Source of the DNA: Dermacoccus abyssi
Lineage (GTDB): Bacteria > Actinomycetota > Actinomycetes > Actinomycetales > Dermatophilaceae
Length of the DNA: 64,000 nt
Assembly: GCF_034541975.1 (NCBI RefSeq)
Contig: NZ_JAVYJM010000001.1
Reading direction: 5' to 3' (one strand)
Shown here one piece after another: positions 49,543-58,214 of this stretch. The translations under genes and the position numbers were made by a program. The notes under the pieces were generated by a model. That model did no database searches. It was given only the letters and a program-made list of their open reading frames with translations, and was not told the origin of the DNA. Position 1 is the first letter of the stretch. Every line of letters starts with the position of its first letter.

Positions 49543-50091
49543 TCACAGCGGCGGCAGCAGCACGGGACGGATACCGGAGACGAGCGTCAGCGGATCGCGG
49601 TAGGCGTCCTTGGCCACCTTGTACCCCCAGTGCAGGCAGCGTTTCTCGCAGTGACCGCCGGAAGTGATCTCGCCGATCACCTGGCCTCTGTTCACGTGGG
49701 CACCGCGCTCGACGTCCGCCGCCACCGGCTCGTACGTCGTGTCGAACCCCTCCGGATGACGCAACGTGATGACCGGACGTCCCGCGATCGTGCCGACGAA
49801 CGTCACAGTGGCATCCGACGGCGCCTTGACCGACGTGCCTGGCGTCGTCGCAAGGTCGACACCGCGGTGGCCCGCACCCCACTTCACCTCGGGAGGGTCG
49901 AACCGCCGCGTCACAACGTGCGGGTCGACAGGCCAGGCAAACCGCTCGGACGGAGCAACGGCGTCGCGCGTCGGGGAGCTGCTCTGAGCCGCGGGCACAG
50001 GCGCCCGAGTGGGCGGTGACGCTGCTGCGTTGCTCGCGAGGAGCACGACGACGGCGCCGACGAGCGCAGGACGAAGGCGGGCAGGTGACAT
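49543..50091 (-). CDS. Secreted M23-family peptidase
   Basis: A 182-residue exported protein with an N-terminal signal peptide (LRPALVGAVVVLLASNAAAS, cleavage near residue 25), a short Pro/Ser-rich linker and a LytM domain: AWPVDPHVVTRRFDPP, WGAGHRGVDLATTPGTSV (HxxxD zinc motif), GTIAGRPVITLRHPEG and LHWGYKV (HxH-type end). Two cysteines (CEKRC) sit before the last motif and probably form a disulfide. Such genes stand next to xerC and rpsB in many actinobacteria. Peptidoglycan endopeptidase by family; the active site looks complete. Confidence 0.92.
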   Translation of the reverse strand: MSPARLRPALVGAVVVLLASNAAASPPTRAPVPAAQSSSPTRDAVAPSERFAWPVDPHVVTRRFDPPEVKWGAGHRGVDLATTPGTSVKAPSDATVTFVGTIAGRPVITLRHPEGFDTTYEPVAADVERGAHVNRGQVIGEITSGGHCEKRCLHWGYKVAKDAYRDPLTLVSGIRPVLLPPL

Positions 50092-50172
50092 GCCCTCAGC
50101 TTCGATTGCCTGTCCTGCTCACGGGCAGCTGAGCAACTGGTGCCCTGTGGAAATGTCTGTTCGAGAGGCCCC

Positions 50173-51348
50173 TCAGGCGCGCTGGCCGTATGTGTCCACA
50201 AGCCGCGTCACGGCTTCGTCGATCGTGGAACGCTTCTTGCAGAACGCGAAACGCATGACACTCGCCATGCCGCTCGCCTCGGCGTCGTCACAGAACACGG
50301 ACGCCGGAACAGCAACCACGCCCGCCGCCTCCGGCAGCTCCAGCGCGTATTGCTCAGCGTCCGTGACGCCGTGCGGAGCGGCATCAGCGAGGACGAAGTA
50401 GCCACCCTGCGGGAGGACGATGTCGAAGCCGGCAGCGCGCAGGCCGTCGGCGAGCACGTCACGTCGAAGCGCCATGTCCTCGCGCAAGCCGGTGAAGAAA
50501 TGGTCGGACATCTCAAGACCCGACGCGATGCCGAGCTGCAGGGGAGTGCCGGTACCGAAGGTGACGTACTGCTTCGCCCCGTTGACGACGGCGACGAGGT
50601 CGGCCGGGCCGGTGACCCAGCCGATCTTCCAGCCCGTCGTGTTGAACGTCTTGCCGCCCGAGCCGAAGGTGAGGGTTCGCTCGGCCATGCCCGGCAGCGT
50701 CGCCATCGGCACGTGCTCGTGGGGCGCGAAGGCCAGGTGCTCGTACACCTCGTCGCACATGACGATCGCGTCGTGACGCGTCGCGAGTTCGCCGATGAAC
50801 GCGAGCTCCTCGCGGGTGAACACCTTGCCCGTCGGGTTGTGCGGCGTGTTGAGCAGCACGACGGCCGTGCGCTCGCTGAAGGCCGCTTCGAGGGCGGCCT
50901 CGTCGACGGCGAAGTCGGGGAAACGCAGCGGCACCGTTCGGCGCACACCGCCGGCGCGCTCCACCATGGCGGCGTACGAGTCGTAGTACGGCTCGAACAT
51001 GACGACCTCGTCGCCGGGGGAGACGAGGCTAAGCACCGACGCCGCAATGGCCTCGGTGGCGCCGGTCGTCACGAGGATCTCGGACGCCGGGTCGAGCTCG
51101 ATCCCGTACCACCGCTGCTGGTGCCGGGCGATGGCGGCGAGCAGTTCGCCGGTGCCCCGCGCCGGCGGATACTGGTTGTGGCCACCGTTGATCGCCTCGA
51201 TCGCGGTGTCGCGCACCGTGGCGGGGCCGTCGGAGTCGGGGAAGCCCTGGCCGAGGTTGACCGCGCCGGTCTCGGTGGCCAACTGAGTCATCCGGGCGAA
51301 GATCGTTCCGCCCGCGGGAGCAGTGATGGAAGAGCGCTTTCCGGTCAT
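50173..51348 (-). CDS. Class I/II PLP-dependent aminotransferase
   Basis: A 391-residue fold-type I aminotransferase. Motifs: INLGQGFPD-type (AVNLGQGFPDSDG), NQYPPARGTGELLAAIARHQQ, LVTTGATEAIAASVL, LLNTPHNPTGKVF, CDEVYEHLAF and the PLP lysine in TFGSGGKTFNTTGWKIGWVTG near residue 231, then GGYFVLADAAP. It is most like the methionine/kynurenine-type subgroup (YbdL/KAT-like); substrate uncertain. ATG 51348 is supported by TACGGT six nt upstream; a frame extending to 51435 runs into the divergent rpsB promoter. It is an extra gene between the conserved M23 and rpsB genes. Confidence 0.9.
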   Translation of the reverse strand: MTGKRSSITAPAGGTIFARMTQLATETGAVNLGQGFPDSDGPATVRDTAIEAINGGHNQYPPARGTGELLAAIARHQQRWYGIELDPASEILVTTGATEAIAASVLSLVSPGDEVVMFEPYYDSYAAMVERAGGVRRTVPLRFPDFAVDEAALEAAFSERTAVVLLNTPHNPTGKVFTREELAFIGELATRHDAIVMCDEVYEHLAFAPHEHVPMATLPGMAERTLTFGSGGKTFNTTGWKIGWVTGPADLVAVVNGAKQYVTFGTGTPLQLGIASGLEMSDHFFTGLREDMALRRDVLADGLRAAGFDIVLPQGGYFVLADAAPHGVTDAEQYALELPEAAGVVAVPASVFCDDAEASGMASVMRFAFCKKRSTIDEAVTRLVDTYGQRA

Positions 51349-51354
51349 CGCCTC

Positions 51355-51360
51355 ACCGTA
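51355..51360 (-). promoter_or_regulatory. Candidate -10 element of the aminotransferase gene
   Basis: TACGGT (minus strand), exactly 6 nt before the ATG at 51348. Confidence 0.6.
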
Positions 51361-51383
51361 GCCGACCGGCATTCGGGCCGATT

Positions 51384-51412
51384 TCTTGGCGGGGCAACCC
51401 AACCGGTAGGCT
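51384..51412 (+). promoter_or_regulatory. Candidate promoter of rpsB
   Basis: TTCTTG (51384-51389) and TAGGCT (51407-51412) with a 17-bp spacer, giving a leader of about 260 nt before the rpsB ATG. Confidence 0.5.
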
Positions 51413-51681
51413 GGAGGCACGTCTTGTGTGTCCACGTTCGGATGCGTTCACTCGCCCCGGTGGGTTGACGAAGAGGAGCGAGGCTCACGAGACGAATTCG
51501 CGTGACCTTCTTTGCGACGGCGCGACCCGGTAACGGGCCGCGCGTGAAGCGAGGTCGACGTCCAGCAGTCCGACACCGTGAACCTCTGCGAGGGGAATGG
51601 GGCCGGCGGCCGTCGATCGGGTCACCAGGGCAGCAATCCGGCTGCAAGAACTGAAACCTCTAAATGAAAGGGGACTTCGGC

Positions 51682-52605
51682 ATGGCCGTCGTCACCATGC
51701 GCCAGCTCCTCGAGAGCGGCGTCCACTTCGGACACCAGACCCGTCGTTGGAACCCGAAGATGAAGCGCTTCATCATGACGGAGCGCAACGGCATCTACAT
51801 CATCGACCTGCAGCAGTCGCTGACCTACATCAACGACGCCTACGAGTTCGTCAAGCAGACGGTCGCCCACGGCGGCACGATCCTGTTCGTCGGCACGAAG
51901 AAGCAGGCTCAGGAGTCCATTGCCGAGCAGGCCACCCGCGTCGGCATGCCGTACATCAACCACCGTTGGCTTGGTGGCATGCTCACCAACTTCCAGACGA
52001 TCAGCAAGCGCCTGACGCGTCTGAAGGAGCTCGAGACCCTCGACTTCGACAACGTTGCCGGCTCCGGCTACACGAAGAAGGAGCTCCTGCTCCTCTCGCG
52101 TGAGAAGGCCAAGCTCGAGCTCGTCCTCGGCGGTATCCGTGAGATGAGCAAGGTTCCCTCCGCCGTGTGGATCGTCGACACGAAGAAGGAGCACCTCGCG
52201 GTTGACGAGGCCCGCAAGCTCGGCCTCCCCGTCATCGCGATCCTCGACACGAACTGTGACCCCGACGAGGTCGACTACAAGATCCCGGGCAACGACGACG
52301 CGATCCGCTCCGTGACGCTGCTGACGCGCGTCATCGCCGACGCCGTTGCCGACGGTCTCATGGCTCGCTCGCAGGGCAAGTCGGGCGACGCCGCCACGAC
52401 CAACGAGCCGATGGCCGAGTGGGAGCGTGAGCTTCTCGCCTCCGAGGACGCCGCTGCGAAGACCGACACCGAGACGGGCCCCACGTCCGTCAAGGAAGCC
52501 GCTGACTCGACGGATGCCGCCGCGACGAAGGACCCCGCCGAGGCCGCTGCTCTGGCTAAGGCCGAGGAGAAGCAGGCTCAGGCCATCGCCGACTCGCAGG
52601 CCTGA
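51682..52605 (+). CDS. rpsB: 30S ribosomal protein S2
   Basis: Small-subunit protein. In 307 residues: VVTMRQLLESGVHFGHQTRRWNPKMKRFIMTERNGIYIIDLQQSL, GGTILFVGTKKQAQESI, NHRWLGGMLTNFQTISKRL and VIAILDTNCDPDEVDYKIPGNDDAIRSV. The last ~55 residues are an Ala/Asp/Glu/Lys-rich tail, a common actinobacterial extension. AAGGGGA before ATG 51682 selects this start over an in-frame ATG six codons upstream. Confidence 0.97.
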   Translation: MAVVTMRQLLESGVHFGHQTRRWNPKMKRFIMTERNGIYIIDLQQSLTYINDAYEFVKQTVAHGGTILFVGTKKQAQESIAEQATRVGMPYINHRWLGGMLTNFQTISKRLTRLKELETLDFDNVAGSGYTKKELLLLSREKAKLELVLGGIREMSKVPSAVWIVDTKKEHLAVDEARKLGLPVIAILDTNCDPDEVDYKIPGNDDAIRSVTLLTRVIADAVADGLMARSQGKSGDAATTNEPMAEWERELLASEDAAAKTDTETGPTSVKEAADSTDAAATKDPAEAAALAKAEEKQAQAIADSQA

Positions 52606-52629
52606 TTTTCCAGACCTTCACCGCTTCGT

Positions 52630-52674
52630 CATCCGCCCGCCGTCGCTCTCGACCAGAGTGACGGCGGGCGGGTG
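52630..52674 (+). terminator. Attenuator-like hairpin between rpsB and tsf
   Basis: A 20-bp stem (52630-52649 with 52655-52674, two G-U pairs) and a 5-nt loop, 24 bp after the rpsB stop and about 50 bp before the tsf ATG. It could lower tsf expression relative to rpsB or act as a processing site. Confidence 0.7.
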
Positions 52675-52722
52675 ACCGAGCACCACCACAGCATTCTTTC
52701 GACTCACCGAGGAGCGAAAAAC

Positions 52723-53547
52723 ATGGCGAACTACACCGCCGCTGACATCAAGGCGCTGCGCGAAGCAACCGGCGCCGGCATGATGGACGTCAAGAAGGCT
52801 CTCGACGAGGCCGAGGGCGACAAGGCCAAGGCCACCGAGATCCTTCGCGTGAAGGGCCTCAAGGGCGTCACGAAGCGTGAGGGCCGCTCGGCCTCCAACG
52901 GTCTCGTGACGGCCAAGGTCGAGGGTGGCGTCGGCACCCTCGTCGAGATCAACTGCGAGACGGACTTCGTCGCCAAGGGCGACAAGTTCATCACCCTCGC
53001 CGACCAGGTCCTCGCGCAGGCCGTTGCCGTCAAGGCGACGAACGCCGAGGAACTGCTCAAGTCGGACATGAACGGCCAGAGCGTCGAGGACGTCCTCAAC
53101 GAAGCCAACGCCACGATCGGCGAGAAGATCGTCGTCAACCGCGTCGGTCGCCTCGAGGGCGACGTCGTCGTCTCCTACCTGCACAAGACGAGCCCGGACC
53201 TCCCGGCTCAGATCGGTGTTCTGGTGGCCGGTTCCGGCGACGAGACGACGCTGCGTGACATCGCGATGCACACGGCCGCGTTCTCCCCCTCGGTTCTCAC
53301 GCGTGACGAGATCGACGCTGACGTCGTCGAGAACGAGCGTCGCGTCGCGGAGGCCACGGCCAAGGAGGAGGGAAAGCCGGAGGCTGCTCTGCCGAAGATC
53401 ATCGAAGGCCGTGTCAACGGTTACTTCAAGGAGAACGTGCTGCTCGAGCAGCCGTTCGCCAAGGACGCCAAGAAGTCGGTCGCCAAGGTGGCCGAGGAGG
53501 CCGGTGCAGAGGTGAAGGGCTTCCTTCGCTTTAAGGTCGGCGTCTGA
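52723..53547 (+). CDS. tsf: Elongation factor Ts
   Basis: Nucleotide-exchange factor for EF-Tu. 274 residues: an N-terminal UBA-like domain (YTAADIKALREATGAGMMDVKKALDEAEGDKAKATEILRVKGLKG), the TDFVA motif (GTLVEINCETDFVAKGDKFITLAD), a dimerisation/core region and the C-terminal KFFKENVLLEQPF-type module (NGYFKENVLLEQPFAKDAKKSV). GGAGCG upstream of ATG 52723. The stop lies inside GGCGTCTGAC, a sequence that recurs inverted 80 bp downstream. Confidence 0.97.
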   Translation: MANYTAADIKALREATGAGMMDVKKALDEAEGDKAKATEILRVKGLKGVTKREGRSASNGLVTAKVEGGVGTLVEINCETDFVAKGDKFITLADQVLAQAVAVKATNAEELLKSDMNGQSVEDVLNEANATIGEKIVVNRVGRLEGDVVVSYLHKTSPDLPAQIGVLVAGSGDETTLRDIAMHTAAFSPSVLTRDEIDADVVENERRVAEATAKEEGKPEAALPKIIEGRVNGYFKENVLLEQPFAKDAKKSVAKVAEEAGAEVKGFLRFKVGV

Positions 53548-53617
53548 CAAGCAGGAGGCGAAGGTTGTCGACGTGGCGAGCGCTAGCGAGCTCCGTCGGC
53601 GGCCGAAGCCGAGTGCG

Positions 53618-53650
53618 CAGTCAGACGCCAGAAAAAATAGCGTCTGACTG
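53618..53650 (+). repeat. Inverted repeat downstream of tsf
   Basis: 11-bp perfect arms CAGTCAGACGC/GCGTCTGACTG around an 11-nt A-rich loop. Its left arm can instead pair with GGCGTCTGAC at the tsf stop (53539-53548), so two mutually exclusive stems are possible. Confidence 0.65.
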
Positions 53651-53667
53651 GTGACCGCACAGACTCA

Positions 53668-53705
53668 GCCCGCTCCCAGCCCACGCGGCAGGGAGCGGGC
53701 TTTGT
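53668..53705 (+). terminator. Terminator of tsf
   Basis: 10-bp perfect arms GCCCGCTCCC/GGGAGCGGGC (53668-53677, 53691-53700) followed by TTTGT. Confidence 0.8.
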
Positions 53706-53731
53706 CGTGCCCAGTGCTCAACCCCACCCGC

Positions 53732-53737
53732 TACCGT
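53732..53737 (+). promoter_or_regulatory. Candidate -10 element of the mutarotase gene
   Basis: TACCGT with exactly 6 nt to the ATG at 53744. Confidence 0.6.
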
Positions 53738-53743
53738 GACCCC

Positions 53744-54640
53744 ATGACCAACCTAACGGCTGAGCTCCCCGCTTCTGTCACCCGCATCGACGGCCTCGAC
53801 GGCGGCGATGCTCTGCGGGTCGACGGCCTCCGCTCGTCGGGTGTGGTTCAGCTGCACGGAGCGCACGTCACGAGTTTCGTCCCGGTCGGTGGGGACGAGA
53901 TGTTGTGGATGAGCCCTCTCGCGAAGGCGGGCGCGTCGGCGATCCGTGGTGGCGTGCCGGTCTGTTTCCCCTGGTTCGGGTCGGGTGCTTCGGGTGAGAT
54001 GAAGCCGTCGCACGGTCCGGCGCGTGTGGTGCCGTGGCGTCTCGTGGAGGTGGACGACGATGCGGAGACCGTGCGGTTGCACTTCGAATTGTCGCATGCC
54101 GATGTCGCGGGTGCCCCGGGCGGTGACCACTGGCCGGAGGGGCTCGTGGCACGCTACGTGGTCACCTTCGGGGAAGCCTTGGCCCTCGAGCTGGGCGCCG
54201 TCAACGAGGGCTCCGTGGACGTCACGGTCGAGGCGGCCCTGCACACCTACCTCAGGGTCGCCGACGTGCGGCAGGTCGCCGTCGAGGGCGCCGAGGGTGC
54301 CTCGGTGCTCGACCAGCTCACAGGGCGCACCCACACCCAGGACGGCGCCGTCGTGTTCGACGGTGAGGTCGACTCGATCGTCCACCTCGAGGACGCCCCG
54401 TTGCGCCTGGTGTCGCGTGACGACGCCGCACGCAGCCTGCTGACGTTGACCCGCGAGGGCAGCGGTGACGTCGTCGTCTGGAATCCGCACATCGAGAAGG
54501 CCTCGGCCATGGGCGACGTCCCCGATGACGCGTGGCCAGGCTTCGTCTGCCTCGAAACGGCGAATGTGCGCGACAACGCCGTCACCTTGGCGCCCGGAAC
54601 CTCCCGCACCATGCGGGCCACCTATGCGCCGGGGGAGTGA
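53744..54640 (+). CDS. D-hexose-6-phosphate mutarotase (YeaD-like)
   Basis: A 298-residue aldose-1-epimerase-fold enzyme. The segment EMLWMSPLAKAGASAIRGGVPVCFPWFG followed by KPSHGPARVVPW matches the glucose-6-phosphate 1-epimerase subgroup; DVTVEAALHTYLRVADVRQVAVEG contains the catalytic-His region (AALHTY) and VVFDGEVDSIVHL and VVWNPHIEKASAMGDVPDDAWPGFVCLETANV complete the family pattern. It interconverts the anomers of hexose 6-phosphates feeding glycolysis. A single-gene insert between tsf and pyrH, which are usually adjacent. Confidence 0.9.
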   Translation: MTNLTAELPASVTRIDGLDGGDALRVDGLRSSGVVQLHGAHVTSFVPVGGDEMLWMSPLAKAGASAIRGGVPVCFPWFGSGASGEMKPSHGPARVVPWRLVEVDDDAETVRLHFELSHADVAGAPGGDHWPEGLVARYVVTFGEALALELGAVNEGSVDVTVEAALHTYLRVADVRQVAVEGAEGASVLDQLTGRTHTQDGAVVFDGEVDSIVHLEDAPLRLVSRDDAARSLLTLTREGSGDVVVWNPHIEKASAMGDVPDDAWPGFVCLETANVRDNAVTLAPGTSRTMRATYAPGE

Positions 54641-54714
54641 CGCTCGTTTCCGCTGGCCGTGACGCGTGTGAAAGTATTGCTCGACGCATGTCCGAGAGCC
54701 TGCCAGGAGGCGAA

Positions 54715-55470
54715 ATGAGCGACATTCCGAGCGGTCAGCCGGTCACCGGCGAGGCGCGCACCCCCTACACGCGAGTGCTGCTCAAGCTCTCGGGCGAGGT
54801 CTTCGGCGGCGGAAGTGTCGGCGTCGACCCGGAGGTCGTGCGTGCGATCGCCCGTCAGATCGCTCCGGCCGTCCGCTCCGGCGTCCAGGTCGCGGTCGTC
54901 GTCGGTGGAGGCAACTTCTTCCGCGGCGCCGAACTGCAGCAGAAGGGCATGGACCGCAGCCGCGCCGACTACATCGGCATGCTCGGCACCGTGATGAACT
55001 GCCTCGCTCTTCAGGACTTCCTGGAGAAGGAGAACATCGAGACGCGCGTGCAGTCCGCCATCGAGATGACGCAGGTCGCGGAGCCGTATATCCCGCGCCG
55101 CGCGATCCGTCACATGGAGAAGGGCCGCGTCGTCATCTTCGGCGCGGGTGCAGGCATGCCGTTCTTCTCCACCGACACCGTCTCGGCCCAGCGTGCGCTC
55201 GAGACGCACTGTGACGCCGTGCTCGTCGCGAAGAACGGCGTCGACGGCGTCTACTCCGACGACCCGCGCAAGAACCCCGAGGCGGTCAAGCTCGACACCG
55301 TCACGCACGCGGACGCCCTGGCGCGCGGTCTCAAGATCGTCGACGCGGCCGCGTTCAGCCTGTGCATGGAGAACAAGCTGCCCATGGTCGTGTTCGGCAT
55401 GGAAGGCGAAGGCAACATCACCCGCGCTCTGCAGGGTGAGAAGATCGGAACGTTGGTCGCCGCGTCCTGA
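54715..55470 (+). CDS. pyrH: UMP kinase
   Basis: Hexameric bacterial UMP kinase of the amino-acid-kinase fold, making UDP. 251 residues: RVLLKLSGEVFGGG, VAVVVGGGNFFRGAELQQKGMDRSRADYIGMLGTVMNCLALQDFLE, MTQVAEPYIPRRAIRHMEKGRVVIFGAGAGMPFFSTDT (UMP and GTP-linked residues) and AKNGVDGVYSDDPRKNP. AGGAGG upstream of ATG 54715 fixes the start. frr follows after 43 nt. Confidence 0.97.
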   Translation: MSDIPSGQPVTGEARTPYTRVLLKLSGEVFGGGSVGVDPEVVRAIARQIAPAVRSGVQVAVVVGGGNFFRGAELQQKGMDRSRADYIGMLGTVMNCLALQDFLEKENIETRVQSAIEMTQVAEPYIPRRAIRHMEKGRVVIFGAGAGMPFFSTDTVSAQRALETHCDAVLVAKNGVDGVYSDDPRKNPEAVKLDTVTHADALARGLKIVDAAAFSLCMENKLPMVVFGMEGEGNITRALQGEKIGTLVAAS

Positions 55471-55513
55471 CTCGGGCGTGCGATCGAGAGAAACGACGAA
55501 CGGAAGCGAAGCC

Positions 55514-56074
55514 ATGGACATTGACGAGATCCTCCTCGAGGCCGAGGAGAAGATGGACAAGGCGATCGACGCCGCCAAGGAGGACTTCGCGTCCATCCGT
55601 ACCGGCCGTGCGAACGCCGCCATGTTCAACCGACTGACGGTCGACTACTACGGCGCTCCGACGCCGCTGCAGCAGCTCGCGTCGTTCCAGACGCCCGAGG
55701 CGCGCACGATCCTCATCATTCCGTTCGACAAGTCGGCCATCTCCGAGATCGAGAAGACGCTGCGCGACTCCGACCTCGGCGTGAACCCGAGCAACGACGG
55801 CAACCAGATCCGCTGTATCCTGCCCGCCCTCACCGAGGAGCGCCGCAAGGACTACATCAAGATGGCCAAGGACAAGGCCGAGAACGGCCGCGTCAGCGTC
55901 CGCAACGTGCGCCGCAAGGCGAACCAGGACATCGACAAGCTGGTCAAGGACAAGGAGATCGGCGAGGACGAGGGCGCACGCGCCGAGAAGGACCTCGACG
56001 CTCTGACGAAGAAGCGTGTCGACACGATCGACGCGCTCCTCAAGGGCAAGGAATCCGAGCTTCTCGAGGTCTGA
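55514..56074 (+). CDS. frr: Ribosome recycling factor
   Basis: Splits the post-termination ribosome with EF-G. 186 residues, the standard length: DEILLEAEEKMDKAIDAAKEDFASIRTGRANAAMFNRLTVDYYGAPTPLQQLASFQTPEARTILI, LGVNPSNDGNQIRCILPALTEERRKDYIKMAKDKAENGRVSVRNVRRKANQDI, then DLDALTKKRVDTIDALLKGKESELLEV. pyrH-frr-cdsA is the conserved order; cdsA starts 24 nt after the stop. Confidence 0.97.
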   Translation: MDIDEILLEAEEKMDKAIDAAKEDFASIRTGRANAAMFNRLTVDYYGAPTPLQQLASFQTPEARTILIIPFDKSAISEIEKTLRDSDLGVNPSNDGNQIRCILPALTEERRKDYIKMAKDKAENGRVSVRNVRRKANQDIDKLVKDKEIGEDEGARAEKDLDALTKKRVDTIDALLKGKESELLEV

Positions 56075-56098
56075 CCTCGAGTTCGTCCTCGAAAGCCG

Positions 56099-56977
56099 AT
56101 GCCTGCATCAGCAACACCACCGACCCCGCCGCCACCCGGCGCGGGGTCGGTTGCTGCGCCCGCATCGGCTCCGAAGAAGAACAAGGCCGGCCGTGACCTG
56201 CGGGCCGCAGTGTTGGCTGCGCTCGTTCTCGGCGGGCTCGTGCTCGTGTCGCTGTTCGTCCGCAAGGAGCTGTTCGTCGTCCTGGCGACGACGGCGTCGG
56301 TGATCGGCACGCACGAGCTGCTGCGGGTCATGCCGTCGGGCCACTTCCGCCCCTCCTGGGCGCCGACGCTCGTCGCGGCCGCCGTCATTCCCGTGGCGGC
56401 CTACGTCATGGGTCCGTCGGCCATGCTGGCCGCGCTCGTCGGCAGCGTGCTCGTGTTCATCCTGTGGGGGGCGCTCGCCAACAAGGACGCCGCCGACACG
56501 GCGGCGGCCGCGTTCATCGCCCTCTACGTCCCGGCACTCGTGTCGTTCGCGATGATGCTCCTCCATGCTCCGGACGGCGTGAGCCGCATCATCGTCTTCA
56601 TCCTCGTGACGATCAGCAGCGACATCGGCGGGTACGCCGCCGGCGTCATGTTCGGCAAGCACCCGATGGCACCTACCGTCAGCCCGAAGAAGTCCTGGGA
56701 GGGCTTCGCCGGGTCATGGGCGAGCTGCGTCGTCGTGGGCGTGCTCTCGGTGACGCTCGTGCTCCACGCTCCCTTCTGGGTGGGCATCCTGCTCGGTTCG
56801 GCTGTCGTCGTGGCCGCGACGGCCGGCGACCTGTGCGAGTCGATGATCAAGCGCGACCTCGGCATCAAGGACATGAGCAACCTCATCCCCGGCCACGGCG
56901 GCCTCATGGACCGCCTCGACTCGCTCGTGCTCGCCGCGCCCGTGACGTGGGCCGTGCTCACCGCGTTCGCCGCGTGA
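56099..56977 (+). CDS. cdsA: Phosphatidate cytidylyltransferase
   Basis: Integral membrane enzyme making CDP-diacylglycerol, the precursor of phosphatidylglycerol, cardiolipin and phosphatidylinositol lipids. 292 residues: a Pro/Ala-rich cytoplasmic N-terminus of about 35 residues, then about 7-8 hydrophobic segments. The family signature is complete near the C-terminus: TAGDLCESMIKRDLGIKDMSNLIPGHGGLMDRLDSL, preceded by SPKKSWEGFAGS. The gene follows frr directly and precedes rlmN by 21 nt. Confidence 0.95.
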   Translation: MPASATPPTPPPPGAGSVAAPASAPKKNKAGRDLRAAVLAALVLGGLVLVSLFVRKELFVVLATTASVIGTHELLRVMPSGHFRPSWAPTLVAAAVIPVAAYVMGPSAMLAALVGSVLVFILWGALANKDAADTAAAAFIALYVPALVSFAMMLLHAPDGVSRIIVFILVTISSDIGGYAAGVMFGKHPMAPTVSPKKSWEGFAGSWASCVVVGVLSVTLVLHAPFWVGILLGSAVVVAATAGDLCESMIKRDLGIKDMSNLIPGHGGLMDRLDSLVLAAPVTWAVLTAFAA

Positions 56978-56998
56978 TCCCCGCGAAGGAGACCTTCG

Positions 56999-58162
56999 AT
57001 GACCACTGACCTTCCCACCCCCACGACCCGGCCTGCGCCGGGGCAGCTGACGTTCACCGCACCCCGCCGGGGCAAGCCGCCGCAGCACCTCGCCGACTTC
57101 GACCTCGCCGGTCGTCAGGCGTTCGCGAAAGAGCTGGGGCTTCCGGCCTTCCGCGCCAAGCAGGTCTCCACGCACTACTTCGAGCGGTTCGTCGCCGACC
57201 CGGCCGCGATGACGGATCTGCCGAAGGCCGGCCGCGAGGAGATCGTCTCGGGTCTCATGCCGCCGCTGCTCACGAGTGTCAAGACGCTCGTCGCCGACGG
57301 CGGCAACACGCTCAAGCAGGTCCACCGCCTCCACGACGGTGCGCTCGTCGAGAGCGTCATCATGCGTTACCCGGGCCGCGTCACCATGTGCATCTCGAGC
57401 CAGGCCGGCTGCGGCATGAACTGCCCCTTCTGCGCCACCGGCCAGGAGGGCCTCACCCGCAACCTCTCGACGGCCGAGATCGTCGAGCAGGTCGTCGCCG
57501 GTGCCCGACTCCTTCGTTCCGGCGAACTGCCCGGCCTCGAGGAGGAGGACCGCGAGCACCCGCTGCGCGTGAGCAACGTCGTGTTCATGGGCATGGGGGA
57601 GGCGCTCGCCAACTACCGCCGCGCCATCGACGCCATCAAGCGCCTCACGGCCCCGGCCCCCGAGGGCCTCGGCATGTCGGCGCGCGGCATCACGATGTCG
57701 ACCGTCGGGCTGGCGCCGGCCATCGACAAGCTCGCCGCGGAAGGCATCCCGGTGACGTTGGCGCTCTCGCTCCATGCGCCCGACGACGAACTGCGCAACG
57801 AACTCGTGCCCATCAACACGCGCTGGAGCGTCGACGAGGCGCTGGATGCGGCCTACCGCTACTTCAAGACCACCGGTCGGCGCGTCAGCATCGAGTACGC
57901 CCTCATCAAGGACATCAACGACCAGGGCTGGCGCGCTGACCTGCTCGCCAAGAAGCTCAACGCGCGCGGCAAGGGCTGGGTGCACGTCAACCCGATTCCG
58001 CTCAACCCGACGCCGGGGTCGAAGTGGACGGCGTCGCGCAAGGGCGTCGAGCAGAACTTCGTCGAGCGCCTGCGCGCCGGGGGTATCCCGACGACGGTGC
58101 GTGACACCCGCGGTTCCGACATCGACGGCGCGTGCGGTCAGCTGGCCGCGAGCACGGCCTGA
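56999..58162 (+). CDS. rlmN: 23S rRNA (adenine2503-C2)-methyltransferase
   Basis: Radical-SAM enzyme that methylates A2503 of 23S rRNA (and A37 of some tRNAs). 387 residues: FRAKQVSTHYFERFVADPAAMTDLPKAGRE, the CISSQAGCGMNCPFCATGQEGLTRNLSTAEIVEQV block with the CxxxCxxC cluster, VVFMGMGEALANYRR, TLALSLHAPDDELRNELVPIN, HVNPIPLNPTPGSKW and TVRDTRGSDIDGACGQLA with the catalytic C-terminal cysteine. The extended N-terminus (about 45 residues) is typical of actinobacteria. Conserved gene order ends here: dxr or other usual neighbours do not follow. Confidence 0.96.
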   Translation: MTTDLPTPTTRPAPGQLTFTAPRRGKPPQHLADFDLAGRQAFAKELGLPAFRAKQVSTHYFERFVADPAAMTDLPKAGREEIVSGLMPPLLTSVKTLVADGGNTLKQVHRLHDGALVESVIMRYPGRVTMCISSQAGCGMNCPFCATGQEGLTRNLSTAEIVEQVVAGARLLRSGELPGLEEEDREHPLRVSNVVFMGMGEALANYRRAIDAIKRLTAPAPEGLGMSARGITMSTVGLAPAIDKLAAEGIPVTLALSLHAPDDELRNELVPINTRWSVDEALDAAYRYFKTTGRRVSIEYALIKDINDQGWRADLLAKKLNARGKGWVHVNPIPLNPTPGSKWTASRKGVEQNFVERLRAGGIPTTVRDTRGSDIDGACGQLAASTA

Positions 58163-58178
58163 GTCACGCGGATCATCC

Positions 58179-58205
58179 CGCGAGCCGCGCTGAGGAAGGC
58201 TCGCG
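58179..58205 (+). terminator. Terminator of the cdsA-rlmN unit
   Basis: 8-bp arms CGCGAGCC/GGCTCGCG around an 11-nt loop, 17 bp after the rlmN stop. Confidence 0.6.
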
Positions 58206-58214
58206 AGACGCCTT

